A DNA stretch of 64,000 bases from Strix aluco (lineage: Eukaryota > Chordata > Aves > Strigiformes > Strigidae): positions 23,372,264 to 23,436,263 of the forward strand of contig NC_133931.1 of NCBI RefSeq assembly GCF_031877795.1. The letters are read 5' to 3'. A model generated the notes under the pieces. That model did no database searches. It was not told where the DNA came from and was given only the letters and a program-made list of their open reading frames with translations. Positions within the stretch are counted from its first letter, which is position 1. Each line of letters begins with the position of its first letter. This document shows, one piece after another, positions 36,880-47,661 of the stretch. The position numbers and the translations under genes are program-made.

Positions 36880-37129
36880 GATTGTAGATGCAGGTGATGT
36901 GATTTATACAGTCTACTTGGATTTTCAGGAAGCATTAAAAAAAAAGTACCCTACCAGAGGCTTTTGAGGAGACTGGCAGCTTGTAGCATAAAAGAAATTT
37001 CTTACATGCAGAAATAGTTGAGCTGAAAAATTAAGAAGAGGGCAAAAATACCAAAAAAAGGAAGGGAGCAGAAGGGTGGCACATGAGCTTCAGTGTACAC
37101 AAAGGTAAGATGATGTCTTGGATAGAATA
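36880..37129 (+). mobile_element. CR1 LINE, 5' part of the interrupted copy
   Basis: TTGGATTTTCAGGAAGC, CCTACCAGAGGCTTTTGAGGA and CAAAGGTAAGATGATG follow the CR1 reverse-transcriptase region in order. The copy is cut at 37,137 by the hAT-type element and resumes after 37,891. Confidence 0.65.
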
Positions 37130-37137
37130 ATCTAAAC
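37130..37137 (+). repeat. Target site duplication, left copy
   Basis: ATCTAAAC, identical to the eight bases at 37,884-37,891. The 8-base length is diagnostic of hAT insertion. Confidence 0.9.
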
Positions 37138-37883
37138 CAGTGATTCTCAACCAGTGGTCCGTGGGCCCCCAGGGGGCTGCGATGTCGTCAGAGGGGATCC
37201 ACGAAGGCTTAAAGCAGGGGTGGGGAATGTCCAGCCCAGAAACATTTGGTCTGGCCCATGGCAAGCACTGCATCTCCTTTTCCCACAGCCCCCTCCCCTC
37301 AATGCTCCTCTCATAGGCAAGCCCCCCTGCCCTGACGTGCTAGTATATTTGGTGCTAGTATGGTTGGTGGGATGCCCTTTAACTAGGAGGTTTTTCTCTT
37401 AAAGACATTTTCTTAACCCAACGGCCCTCTTTAGGGCCACAACGGGGCTGAAGTCTGTTCCTCCAAGTGGTGGCCCTGGACCTGTAAACAAAAATATATG
37501 GTGACTGAACACAGACAAACAAGGGGGGAGGTGAGAAAAATTGTAAAAACTTTTCATCAAATTTTAATGTAAAAATTAGCATCGAATTCGAAAGTAGCAC
37601 GTTAAAATACCATAAAATGGGCCATCTGAGCAAGAAGAGTGTTGATGCTATTATTTTAGATTCATATGGAATCATTGCAATAAAGATATTATTATAGCAG
37701 TGTGTGCATTAACAGATTAACTTATTTCCCCTTCTCTCCAAATTTGAAGACCCTGTATGAGAAAATTGAAATAAATTTTTGATGCAGTCTAGTGCTTTAA
37801 ATCTTGAATTAAGTCTTGGTGGTCCGTGGCCACGAAATATATTTAAAGGGGGTCCATGGTGAAGGAAAGGTTGAGAACCCCTG
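37138..37883 (+). mobile_element. hAT-type non-autonomous DNA transposon (746 bp)
   Basis: The left end is CAGTGATTCTCAACC and the right end, reversed, is CAGGGGTTCTCAACC, matching at 13 of 15 bases. The element is flanked by a perfect 8-base duplication (ATCTAAAC). CAG...TTCTCAACC ends are typical of Charlie-like hAT elements. TGGTCCGTGG recurs near both ends. The 98-codon minus-strand open frame inside (37,379-37,675) shows no transposase domain, so the copy is non-autonomous. It is inserted in an older CR1, which dates it as the younger of the two. Confidence 0.85.
37215..37460 (+). mobile_element. Possible second hAT-like end nested inside
   Basis: CAGGGGTGGGGAATGTCCAGCC resembles the start of another Charlie-like hAT family, and the following C-rich stretch differs in composition from the rest of the element. 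No matching 3' end or duplication was found. It may be a truncated nested copy or simply internal sequence; the right limit is arbitrary. Confidence 0.3.
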
Positions 37884-37891
37884 ATCTAAAC
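37884..37891 (+). repeat. Target site duplication, right copy
   Basis: ATCTAAAC, the second copy flanking the hAT-type element. Confidence 0.9.
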
Positions 37892-38650
37892 CATGCTCAC
37901 GTGGTGCTGAACTCACAACTGGCAGCCACCACTCAAGAAAAAGCTCTTGGAGTCACCACTGACAGTTCCCTGAAAGCCTCAGCTCAGTGTGCCGTGGCAG
38001 CCAGAAAGCCAGGAACATGGTGACTGTCCTCAGGGAGGCTACCAAGGAAAAGGCAGAGAGCACCATTTTGCTGCTCCAGCTTGGTGTGCCCACAGCTGGG
38101 GTCGGGTGTGTGGTTCTGGTCTCTGCTTCTGAAGAAAGATACAGTGGGTTAGAGAAGGGCAGCCAGAAGGGCCAAGGGGATCAGCTTCCTTAAGAGGGAA
38201 GCCAGGACTGTTCACATTAGAGAGGAGACGGCTGGGACATGATCAAGACTTATGAAATGAAGGCAGTGGTTAAGGTGAGTTACTAATTCAGTCTTGTGGC
38301 GCTGGCATGGGGCTTGCCGGGACTGGTGGGAGGGCGATTTCAGGTGGATATAGGGAAGGACTTCAGCGGGGGTGACAGAGGGAGCTGTGGGGGCAGAGAC
38401 TGTGGGCAGGCTCAGGAAGGGATTAGAAAAACTCGTGGGCAAGAAGTTTGCTGAGGGGCTGCTAAAAGGACTAGTCAGGGAGGTCCCCGATGTGACAGTA
38501 GTGGCTGCTGGGGTGTGTGTGGGGAATGGGCTAAAGGAAGCAGCCAGGCTCCTCTGCTGTGCTGAAGAAGGATCTCTGACTGCCACTGTTGAAAGCAGAG
38601 GGCTGGGCCAGCTGCATCAATCTGATCCAGGACAGCAGTTTCTGTGAACT
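37892..38650 (+). mobile_element. CR1 LINE, 3' part of the interrupted copy
   Basis: CTCTTGGAGTCACCACTGACAG, CTCAGTGTGCCGTGGCAG, AGAGAAGGGCAGCCAGAAGG, AGAGACGGCTGGGACATG and a tail TCTGATCCAGGACAGCAG match the order of CR1 ORF2 C-terminus and 3' UTR. The conserved tail suggests the copy reaches the original 3' end near 38,650. Confidence 0.75.
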
Positions 38651-38659
38651 TATGATCAG

Positions 38660-39515
38660 TCTTTTGAGTGGAAGAATTTTAGTTCTGCAGGGCTCAGTTC
38701 TGGATTCTGAACTGTTAGCATTTCCATGAACAGCCTAGAAAAGGCAGGGAGCAACAAGGTGATAGTGTTTGCCGATGACATGGGTAGTAAAGATAAGGTC
38801 AACTATGAAAAGCTGCAGAAGGACCCTGTAAGACTGAGTAACTGGATAATATAATGTAATGGCACATGAATTCAGTGTGGGTAGAGTGATTCAGATAGCA
38901 TAAAGAGAATCCTGACTTCCCATATGAAATACTGGGCTCTCAGTGATGTATGATGAATAGTTCCATGAAAATGGAACCACAATGCTCAGCAGCAGGCAGA
39001 AAGGTAAACCAGGTAGTAAATATTATTGGAAAACAAATTGAAGAATTACTGTTTTAATCCATAGTTCACCTCAGACACCCTCTGTGGTTCCCTCACTCTG
39101 TCTCCCAGCTCAGAAAGCATATAGTAAAAATGAGTGAGATTTGGAGAAGCAAAACAAGAATGGTCAAAGACACAGACCACCTTCAATATGAGGCATGACC
39201 AAGAAAGCTGGGACTCCAAAATGCATCCTGGAAAGGGATGTCTGACTAGGATATGATGAAGTCCTGTAGAATCATGAGTGGCATGAAAAGAATGGGCAAG
39301 GGTTGACTGTCCATTCTTCCAGCAGGAGAGCTGGGGGTCCACAAGTGAAGCTAATAAGGCCCTGATTGAGCAAGTTCAAAAGATGTGGTTCTTCACAGGT
39401 AATTGGGTTGGAGAATTTATGAGAGTATGTTGTGGATATTAAAAGTATATGTGTTGAAAGGGAAAATGGGCAGATTCAGGGGGGGGCACTGAGGGATGCT
39501 AAATACATAGGAACC
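38660..39515 (+). mobile_element. CR1 LINE, degenerate, sense
   Basis: The reverse-transcriptase motif FADD is readable at 38,768-38,779. Further on, AATCATGAGTGGCATGAAAAG, CACAAGTGAAGCTAATAAGG and GGTAATTGGGTTGGAGAATTTA follow CR1 3' sequence. It is full of stops and gaps. It lies directly behind the preceding CR1 copy. Confidence 0.7.
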
Positions 39516-41235
39516 CCATCCAGCTGCGAAAGATTTTGAATGGAAAAAGCAGTATTACATATGCTTGCCCTATTCTACTTTTTTCCCTGGCCTTTGCTTT
39601 TGGCTGCCATTTGAAAAATGATACTAGGCTGAAATGGACCTTTGCTGTGATTGGCTATGGCTACTTTTATGTTAGCTTCTTATTCACAAGAGTAATAATT
39701 GACATGGACTTCCTTCTGTACAGTGTCTCTTCACCCTTTCTCAAATAGAACTGAGTATCACCTGTCAAATCTTTTTAAAGAAACACGGGTTTTACTGTTC
39801 ATTGTCTGGACACCAGCTTTCATGTTGAATATCGAGTCTTTTACGGATAAGTTACTAGTATTTACTAAGTTTTCTAAAGATGGAAGCGTTCCCTGTACAA
39901 GTGACTTTAAAAGTGACTTCCTGTAAAAGTGTCTTTTTTTTCTAGGCTCAGCAGGATCCATTGATGCAATTGGTAAACATCAGTTGAGCTACCTCACTCT
40001 CAGGTTCCGTAATTGCAGTTTCAAATCCACGAATGTCTTTTCAGTCATCTTCCATTACATTTTTGGTTAATTCCAGACTCTGTGCAGATCAGGAGCTTAA
40101 GGGTGGCCTCCCTGATTCTCCTCAGACTTGCTGGTTGCCCTTGGAACCTGTAGGCTGCTGGTTTACCCCCTTCCGTCCCTTAAGACACAGTGTTGGGCAG
40201 ACACTAGTACTACAGGTTTGCTTACATGGAGAGATTTTTTGAGCCTAAGCATGGTGAATTAACTGTTTATGAAAAATAGCATCAATATGTATATATTAAT
40301 TAGAAATACAACCTTAGTACTTCTGCTGTTTCATCTTACCATGTTATAACGTGATCCAACATGGTACAATTAAGTATTTAAAGTCATACTGTGTTGTTAC
40401 AGATTTAGAATATTTTAAAGAAATAAATATATCTGTTAACTATTTGGCTTTGATAAACTGGTTTAATGATTTACTGGGTGAACATGAAAGTTTTGAGCAT
40501 AAATATCTGTATCCAGCAGTCATAGTAAGAGTTGTGTATCTGACTGACAGTGTTAGTTGTCCTGGTATTATTTGTTGATAGAAAATAATAACTTAATGAA
40601 CAAGCAGAGCAATATTTTATTTTAAAGGTAAAGTCAAACATACAGTTATATATAAATGACTTATAAATTTAGGAGACATCTGCTTTTTTAAAGTGACCTG
40701 CTTCTCTAGCCATTAAACTTTGATTTGATGTTGCATACGTTTCTAAAGCTATGTCATTAAGGTTATGTATGACTAAGAGCATGTAAGCTATTATACACAT
40801 TATAAGAAATAAAGTAAGAAAATATGGACTGTATAATAATAAGCGGTTTAGTGACAGGTTCTTAGTTTGCTTTGTTGCTGGAATAAAGCTGACTAAGCTC
40901 TGGCTTCTGATGATTCCTGTTGGACGCAGAAATCCCATTTTAGTAAACTTCTTGTCTCAGGCTTCTTGTTTGTCTAGGTAAGGACTGGGCTTTTTGTGGG
41001 GGGCGTGTTTTGGTTTCAGTTTTCGAGTTTTTTTAAGAAACGGGCATAAATGCCTACTTTTTAAAAGGAAATACCTTTGTCTTCAGAGCTCAAGCCTCAT
41101 ACCGAAGGCCTCATTTCCCTAATCCCAGATCGGAGCTTAAACGAGAACGCTGTTTATGCCACAAGGAACAGCAGCTTGGATTTCAGAATTCTTTTTTACC
41201 AAGTTTTATAAAGCCTTGTTTTCAGGCCTTCCGTC
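39516..41235. other. Intronic stretch, nothing recognised
   Basis: AT-rich DNA between the CR1 cluster and the second CpG island. No exon, RNA gene or repeat was recognised. Confidence 0.5.
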
Positions 41236-41239
41236 ATTC

Positions 41240-41560
41240 CCTTCTCCGGAAAAGGCGAGCACCCCACCGTGTCGGAGAAGCGGCCTGTGTGGGCCGGCGG
41301 CTGCCGGGCGCGGCCGCTGCCTCCGCCCGCGCGGGGGCGCTGTGCCTCCAGGCGCGAGGGCGGCGCGCGGCCCGCGGCGCGTGGCCAGTTCCCTCCCGCC
41401 CGCTCCGGGCCAGGCGGGAAACCAGCCCCGGGGCAGCGCGCGGCCCCGCCGGGGTCTCCTCGGCAGCGCGCAGCGACCCGGCGCAGGAGCGAGCGGGAGC
41501 CCTGCCAGGGCCGGGGAGAGGCCGGCAGTCACAGCCGGTGGAAGGGGTGCAGGAACTTTC
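41240..41560. promoter_or_regulatory. Second, short CpG island
   Basis: About 320 bases of very CG-rich sequence stand isolated in AT-rich DNA, 7 kb after the larger island and 6 kb before the ANKRD46 start-codon exon. It could be an alternative ANKRD46 promoter, a non-coding RNA promoter or an enhancer. I found no strong consensus donor on either strand in it. Confidence 0.6.
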
Positions 41561-44500
41561 TGTAAAAGCAGATGTGTTCAAGCTGGCCTCAGTGATCAGG
41601 GAAGTACTGCGGTTATTTACTGATTTACCTGAGCCGGCTGTGGGGAGTTAAAGTTACAGATGGTTTGAAGAAGGCTGTAAATTGCCTTGCTTCCTAATAG
41701 TTCTTTTGCCAAAGATGAAAAATGAGCGAGGTTCAAAAATACTTAAATGTATATTTGACAGAAGTTAAGTGCACTGAAACATGTAATGCAACCGAATTCC
41801 AGTTAAATGTAGTAAGGATTAAATGTTTGTGAATCTGCTTTATCAATAAAGATGTTTTAAAAGAATGATCTCTTTCCTATCATTCCCTTATTTTGTGTAC
41901 ATAAATACACAGTGCATGTGTATTATGTTATCTGAGGAAGCATTCTGCAACCCTGGCTTGGCACGTGAGATCGTTTGCTTTTTATCTTGTAATGTTGACA
42001 TACTATACAATGATGAGCAAAGCGCACCGTTTCTCAGTGCCATTGTCTGCTGATCCATAAATGAGCAGCAATAATTATTCTAATTTTTTTCATAAAGCAC
42101 TTTGTAGCTTGTATGTGTATATGTAAAGCACTATGTATATGCAATGCACCAAAGATGCTACTTGCAGGATGGTTCTGACATCAAAAGAATATACCTGTAT
42201 GTCTTGTCTGCAGAAGGGAATGGCAATGACTGAAGACAAATGGCATAAGTTATATTCTTGTATTACCACTTACCCATGTGTCTGGCTAGAGATCTGAAAG
42301 GAGAGATAGGTCTTATGAACCTGCTGCGATGTCTTGAATCCAGGAACTGTTAGAAAGCTAACTAGAGTTAGGAAGGGAAAATGCTGCAAAATGCAGCTCT
42401 GTGTAAAACAGACATCGTGCTGTACTGGATCCGGGGTGCTGCTTTTAGCAGCAGATCCATGTTAGTAGAGCAATAAAATGTTCCAGTTGGACTGAATAGA
42501 TAAAAGTTTTTAATAGAAGATACAGACCTCTCAGTGGAACTCGATGTAGATAATGGGGTTCTTTCCAAAGAAATGACAATTGATCATCAGATTTTTTACT
42601 GACTATAACATTTATTCAGTTGAATGATTTCTTAGTAACTTACACATAAATACAAGTGTGCATGAAAACTTAACAAAGAATTTCTCCCTCAGCCTACATA
42701 GGAAAGGAAAAATTATAATATTGCTGGGTTTACATTTCAACATCTGATCAGTGTTCAGAGGCTAGACAAGGAAGGTAACATGGGTTTGTTTTGGTTTTTT
42801 AATTATTAAAACACACCTTTTAAAAAAAATTATCTTGTATATCCAAAGAGAGTTTATGTTCACATAGTGTTTTTAGGGGAACGATCACATTTGACCAGGA
42901 AACTTCGCCTTCAGAAAGCGTGGGCTTACAGTTTAAGCAAAGTACTGGAATGTTTTTCATTCATTTGAAGACTGAAGAGGAAGAGCTCTGCCAGCCATTG
43001 CCACTCTCAAAGTGTGTTACTGAAAGAGGAAGCTGTTTGCCATGAAGGAGTTGGCAAATGTAGATTTTGCAAGTAATGCATGTTATGTGTTTTGCTGACA
43101 CTGGGTGGGGGATGTTAGTTTGTCTTGGTTTTGTTTTAGTTTCCCTGTCTTGGTGGTGGCAGTTTCTCTGGTGGTAGTCTTACTGATGCTTAGGTTCTAA
43201 ATGTCAAAGTTTGTATTAATATTGAGAAATCTCAGGTACTGAGCGATCTGATACTGTTCCGTTATCCTGACATCTTGTTTTAAAATAAGGACAATTACTT
43301 CAGTTTTTCTGAATGTTCTTGGAAATAATGTGGTTTTGCAGAACTGGTATATCCTATGTAGCAGTGACTGGGTGATTAATTACAACTTGTCATGTTCGTT
43401 AATATTTTTGTAGTGGAGAGACTGGTCCCATTAGTGATTCTCTCACAGTCTAGGTGTTCCCTCCTTTTTCTGGAGCTGTTTGGTAGCTGTTGAACTTACT
43501 GAGAAGGTGGAGACAACAGCATATATTTACTGTAAAATAAACATGTCCACGGTTAGTGCAAATTTAGGACTAGTTTAAGAAGTGACAGAACTTGCATCTA
43601 GCTCTATGGTTTGAATTATTCAAGATCACTTCTGGCTTCTGCAGGTGTGAACATGTTATACAACAGATCAGCATGTGACACTGAGTTACCATTGTACACA
43701 GTACAGTGAGAGACAACTGACTTCTAATAAATAAAAGGAAATTATTCTTACAGAATCACGTAATATAAGCATTCCTTTTGAAAACAGAACAGTTCAATTA
43801 GATTTTCTTATCCTGTACTAGCCTTCATGTGTCATTGAAGAAGTGGCTTACAGCATAATTTCTAAAATTACTAATAAAAGTACACTGTGCTCAGGCTATA
43901 TCCATGTTGTATAAATTTAACAAAAATGTGTTCTTACATTATGCCTTTCTAATGGGTATCCTTCTTGCTTGGGAAGACGTCTTTGAATTTACTTTTTTCC
44001 ACAAAACTAATTTTCTATCAAAGTACCAAGTTATTAACAGTAAAACCTTTTTTTTGAAACAAAAGTATAATTTAAAAGATACATTTTCAGTAGATAGTGA
44101 TGCATTTTTAGAAGCAGTCACTTACTGAACCAAATTAGGTTTATTTAAATCAATATTAGTAATTTATAGGGTTACTCAGAATGCTCACTTCGCAATACTT
44201 TTGTGTCTTGTTACTAATGCAAATCTGTTTGTCCTAATTTGTGCCTGTGACATTAGTGCTTAACGGTAGGTGTACCAGCTTTTCAGCAGATTCAGAGCTG
44301 TTATCTGATTCACCTTTCAGAAGCAGTTTAAAGAGAATGGCTGATGCTTTGGAATTTTGTTTCTAAAACTGCTGTATTAGATACTCATTACAGCAATAAG
44401 CTTTTTGATACACACTGTGGACAGAAATGTAACCACTGTATGTTTATTCAAAAATATATAATTTAGTCGACTATTGTAATTTTTTTCTAAGTTTTGTTAG

Positions 44501-47318
44501 ACAGGGAATTTTGCTAAACTGGGTTAAATCTGAGGTAATTTGGGGACTGGCATTTTGAAGATGATGTATATAGTTAAGCTTTGTATGCAGTTCATGTCTG
44601 GCATAGGTTAGGTAGCCATATGTGAAGTAGAATTGTGTTTGTAGAAAAAATCTTTTTAATCACAAAGATAAATCAAACCAGATGGTCCAGATTTTTTTTT
44701 TTTTTTTTTTTTTTGTGAGTGCATTTGCTTAGTCCGCAGTCTTCAAGTGTTGGGAAGAAGGATATGTTGCGTTTCTTGTCTTTCTTACTGTGAAATACTA
44801 AGATTTCACTTTAGTCTTCTACACTTCAGTGATCAGTTCCAAAAAATTCTAGTGATAATAAATTCTGAATCAGAATTACTTCCAGTTACACTTTCTGGTA
44901 ACTGCTAATCTTTGGGCTTCCTTTCCTGAGAAGATAAGGCGGTGATGGGTTTTTCTAATAGCTAAAGTTTCATCAGAGTTGTAGGGGAAGTGAGGGAGAA
45001 TTCTGTAAGGCTTTACCAGACATACGCCTGGAATGAAAATCTAAACATTAGCTTACATTTAACAGAGCGTGCCATACTGTTTCGCAAATAGCGTAAGTCT
45101 CTTCCAGTATAATATTCTGTTGTAGATTTATGTTAGGCCTTGTTTTATTAAACAGGTTTAAACACTCAAACATTATTTTACAACCAAAGCACGATCTTTT
45201 TATCAAGTACAAGTAGGGTTTTGTGCTGTTGATAAGCTGTTACTATGGCTGATAATTGGAGGTTTTAAAATGATTTATGGTCTTGCTTTAGGAAAGATTT
45301 AGTGCAGAATGTAAAGGTCACAATCACATCATACAGAAACTGGGCCCCATATTTTTCTCAGCAAAGATTGGACTAGCAGAGTTGAAGAAGAATTCTTGTA
45401 TCATTTATGATTTGAGTGGGAAATAGTCAAGAAATTGAAATTGCTGTCAGCTGGGAATCCTAGCTTTGTAACATCCAGGGTTTTGTAACATTCCTTAGAA
45501 ATATGAGTAAGTACATTGCCCTTTTTTTCTGTGTAGGGTTATAAGAAAGCTGTTAGTGGCCTAAAAGACACCAGTCTTGCATGAAATTTTTTACAGTACA
45601 TCAGTGAACCCGGCCTTTTGCTGTTGGAGATGATTGTGGAAAAGGGTGCTTGAGCCGGTGATATACCATCATGTGCTTAAAAACATACTTGCAGCCTAGG
45701 GGAATGTACTCTGCTTAAAATCATTCCTTATACAGATACTAGGACGTGGAAGTTATTCCTATTTCTTTCTCTTCTGTGTCCAAGAAAGAAAAAATGTTGT
45801 GCATTCCTGCACTGGGAAACTAGACAGTGTTGATACATGTAGCAGAATTTGTCCAGATAGGAAATACAACCTAGTGAAGTTTAAATATTATTTATTTACC
45901 TCAACAGCCCCAAATGCTACAGCTGTTAATCGGACCAGTGTGTAAACGTTTGGAAATTACTTCTGTAGGTACTTTGATCTTGAATTTGATCTAAAACATG
46001 GGGGAAGAGCTATAAAATACAGACATTATAAACCCTCAAAAAAAAGGAGAGGTTTTAAATCGAATTCTTTGGCTGCTGGCCATGTTTCCATTCTCCCGGC
46101 TGAATGAGTGCACTGGTGTGGAAGGATACCTTATATAGATTAGTAAATTTAAATCTACGTATAGCAGTCTTAATAAGAGGTTCGTATAGTTAATCAGAAC
46201 ACTGCTACATCATGAGCTGAAAATACAAACCCTGGGCAAATGAGATACACTGTTTCAAGTGAAGTTTCAGTTCAATTTCTGTTCAAACCTTACCTAGTAA
46301 AATCTCTTCTTGTCGCGTGAACTGTGTCACGTCTGTATTGAGATTTCTTCTAATGATTTTTTTTTTCCTTTTTGTTTCCTCTCTGAGGCTTTGCTGCTCA
46401 GTCTCCTAGATGTTTTAATTTCTTCTTACCATTGCCTCATGCACATTTTACCATTCTCTTTTTTTCCTTATTGTTTTCAAGTCATCTTTTCTGTGTCCTG
46501 TGAGCACGCAGTGTCATCATACCCTCATTATTTGACTCATCCTTAAAATATTCTTCTGCAAAACTTAAATCATAGTTCATGAAATATTCTATATCATGAA
46601 ATCCATGGTGAAACAATATTTGTCTTCCTCTTTTAGGTCCTGATACAGAAAAGGACTTAATCTTTTATTTAATATTAAGCTAGAGAAGCTACATTTGTGC
46701 TTCTCCATATTGGGGTTCTAGTTGAACCCACAGTAGCTCCGTACTTGATTTTACCACTGTCCTCCTTTTACCCACTTCCAGTTTTCAAGCATTTAGTAAT
46801 CAAGCATTTGTATAGTAATCAAGCATTTTCAGCAACTGACTGCATCAAAGTTCAAATTCAGATGGTAGAAATCCCACTGGAGTAGCTTTGCTTATAGCTA
46901 GTAAGAATTGCAGTTAGCGTCACTATATCTGTTGACTGAATTGTTTATAGGATCCTGATTTGTGAAAGGTGATTCTCTTTCAGTTCTGATCTACAGTGTT
47001 TTGCCCTTTAATATCAATACTACTACACTGATCTGTTATTAGGTGAAAGCTAATCACTTGTCTTGCATTTGTGGCATTGATCTTACTGGTTTTCTATAAT
47101 AAGGAAGATTTGCTGCTGTTTCCAGAGGTGTGAGTAAGACTGAAAGGAGCTCTTTCCGTATGTGCCAGAAGGGAATACAGCAGACAAAGTTAATATGTAT
47201 GACAGGAAGATTTTGGATTTGGTTTATAAGCTAGTTCATATTCTTGTTGTCTACCGAATATTTGCACTGTGTTTATTTGCCTGGTTTCACCATCATTTCT
47301 TCCCACTTTTACTTGCAG
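41561..47318. other. 3' part of the ANKRD46 5' intron
   Basis: About 5.7 kb of AT-rich DNA. Apart from the T23 run I recognised no gene, exon or transposon. Confidence 0.5.
44692..44714 (+). repeat. Poly-T run (23 T)
   Basis: Twenty-three uninterrupted T, preceded by CCAGA and followed by GTGAG. It may be the reversed tail of a retroposed sequence, but the flank shows no clear parent. Confidence 0.9.
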
Positions 47319-47350
47319 GTTAGTCACCTACTCCAGAGAGAATCAGAACA
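47319..47350 (+). other. ANKRD46: ANKRD46 5' UTR part of the start-codon exon
   Basis: The acceptor TTACTTGCAG ends at 47,318, leaving 32 untranslated bases before ATG. The start context AGAACAATGT has A at -3. Confidence 0.8.
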
Positions 47351-47661
47351 ATGTCCTACGTTTTTGTAAACGACTCTTCCCAGACGAATGTGCCACTGCT
47401 GCAGGCTTGCATTGATGGAGATTTTAACTATTCCAAAAGACTGTTAGAGAGTGGTTTTGACCCAAATATTCGTGACAGCCGAGGCCGAACTGGCCTTCAC
47501 CTTGCTGCAGCCAGAGGAAATGTAGACATCTGTCAACTCTTGCATAAGTTTGGTGCTGACCTACTAGCCACTGATTACCAAGGTAATACAGCCCTTCACC
47601 TGTGTGGGCATGTGGACACCATCCAATTCCTAGTTTCTAATGGACTTAAAATTGATATTTG
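47351..47661 (+). CDS. ANKRD46: ANKRD46 coding exon 1
   Basis: Residues 1-103 and two bases of codon 104 hold ankyrin repeats 1-3. Donor ATTTG|gtaagt is near-perfect consensus. Confidence 0.97.

Larger units (their letters stand above)
33755..47318 (+). other. ANKRD46: ANKRD46 5' intron (inferred, about 13.6 kb)
   Basis: The intron is inferred from the candidate donor at 33,755 and the acceptor cttgcag at 47,318. It holds three decayed CR1 copies, an hAT-type element, a second CpG island and a T23 run. From 41.6 to 47.3 kb I see mostly AT-rich unique DNA without recognisable exons. Confidence 0.45.

Noticed and set aside
37379-37675. A 98-codon minus-strand frame inside the hAT element, considered as a transposase remnant
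   Set aside because: It shows no hAT dimerisation or catalytic motif and probably opened by chance.
41325-41345. A CTCF-like motif (GCGCGGGGGCGCTG) in the second CpG island
   Set aside because: The AG of the core is replaced by CG, and several consensus positions fail; expected by chance in such GC-rich DNA.
41156-41651. Overlapping 98-155-codon frames in the second CpG island
   Set aside because: Same composition effect; no domain, and no consensus splice sites to link them to anything.
42090-42160. AAAGCACTTTGTAG...AAAGCACTATGTATATGC, considered as a MIR tail
   Set aside because: Only about 60 bases resemble it and no core accompanies it; too short to support.
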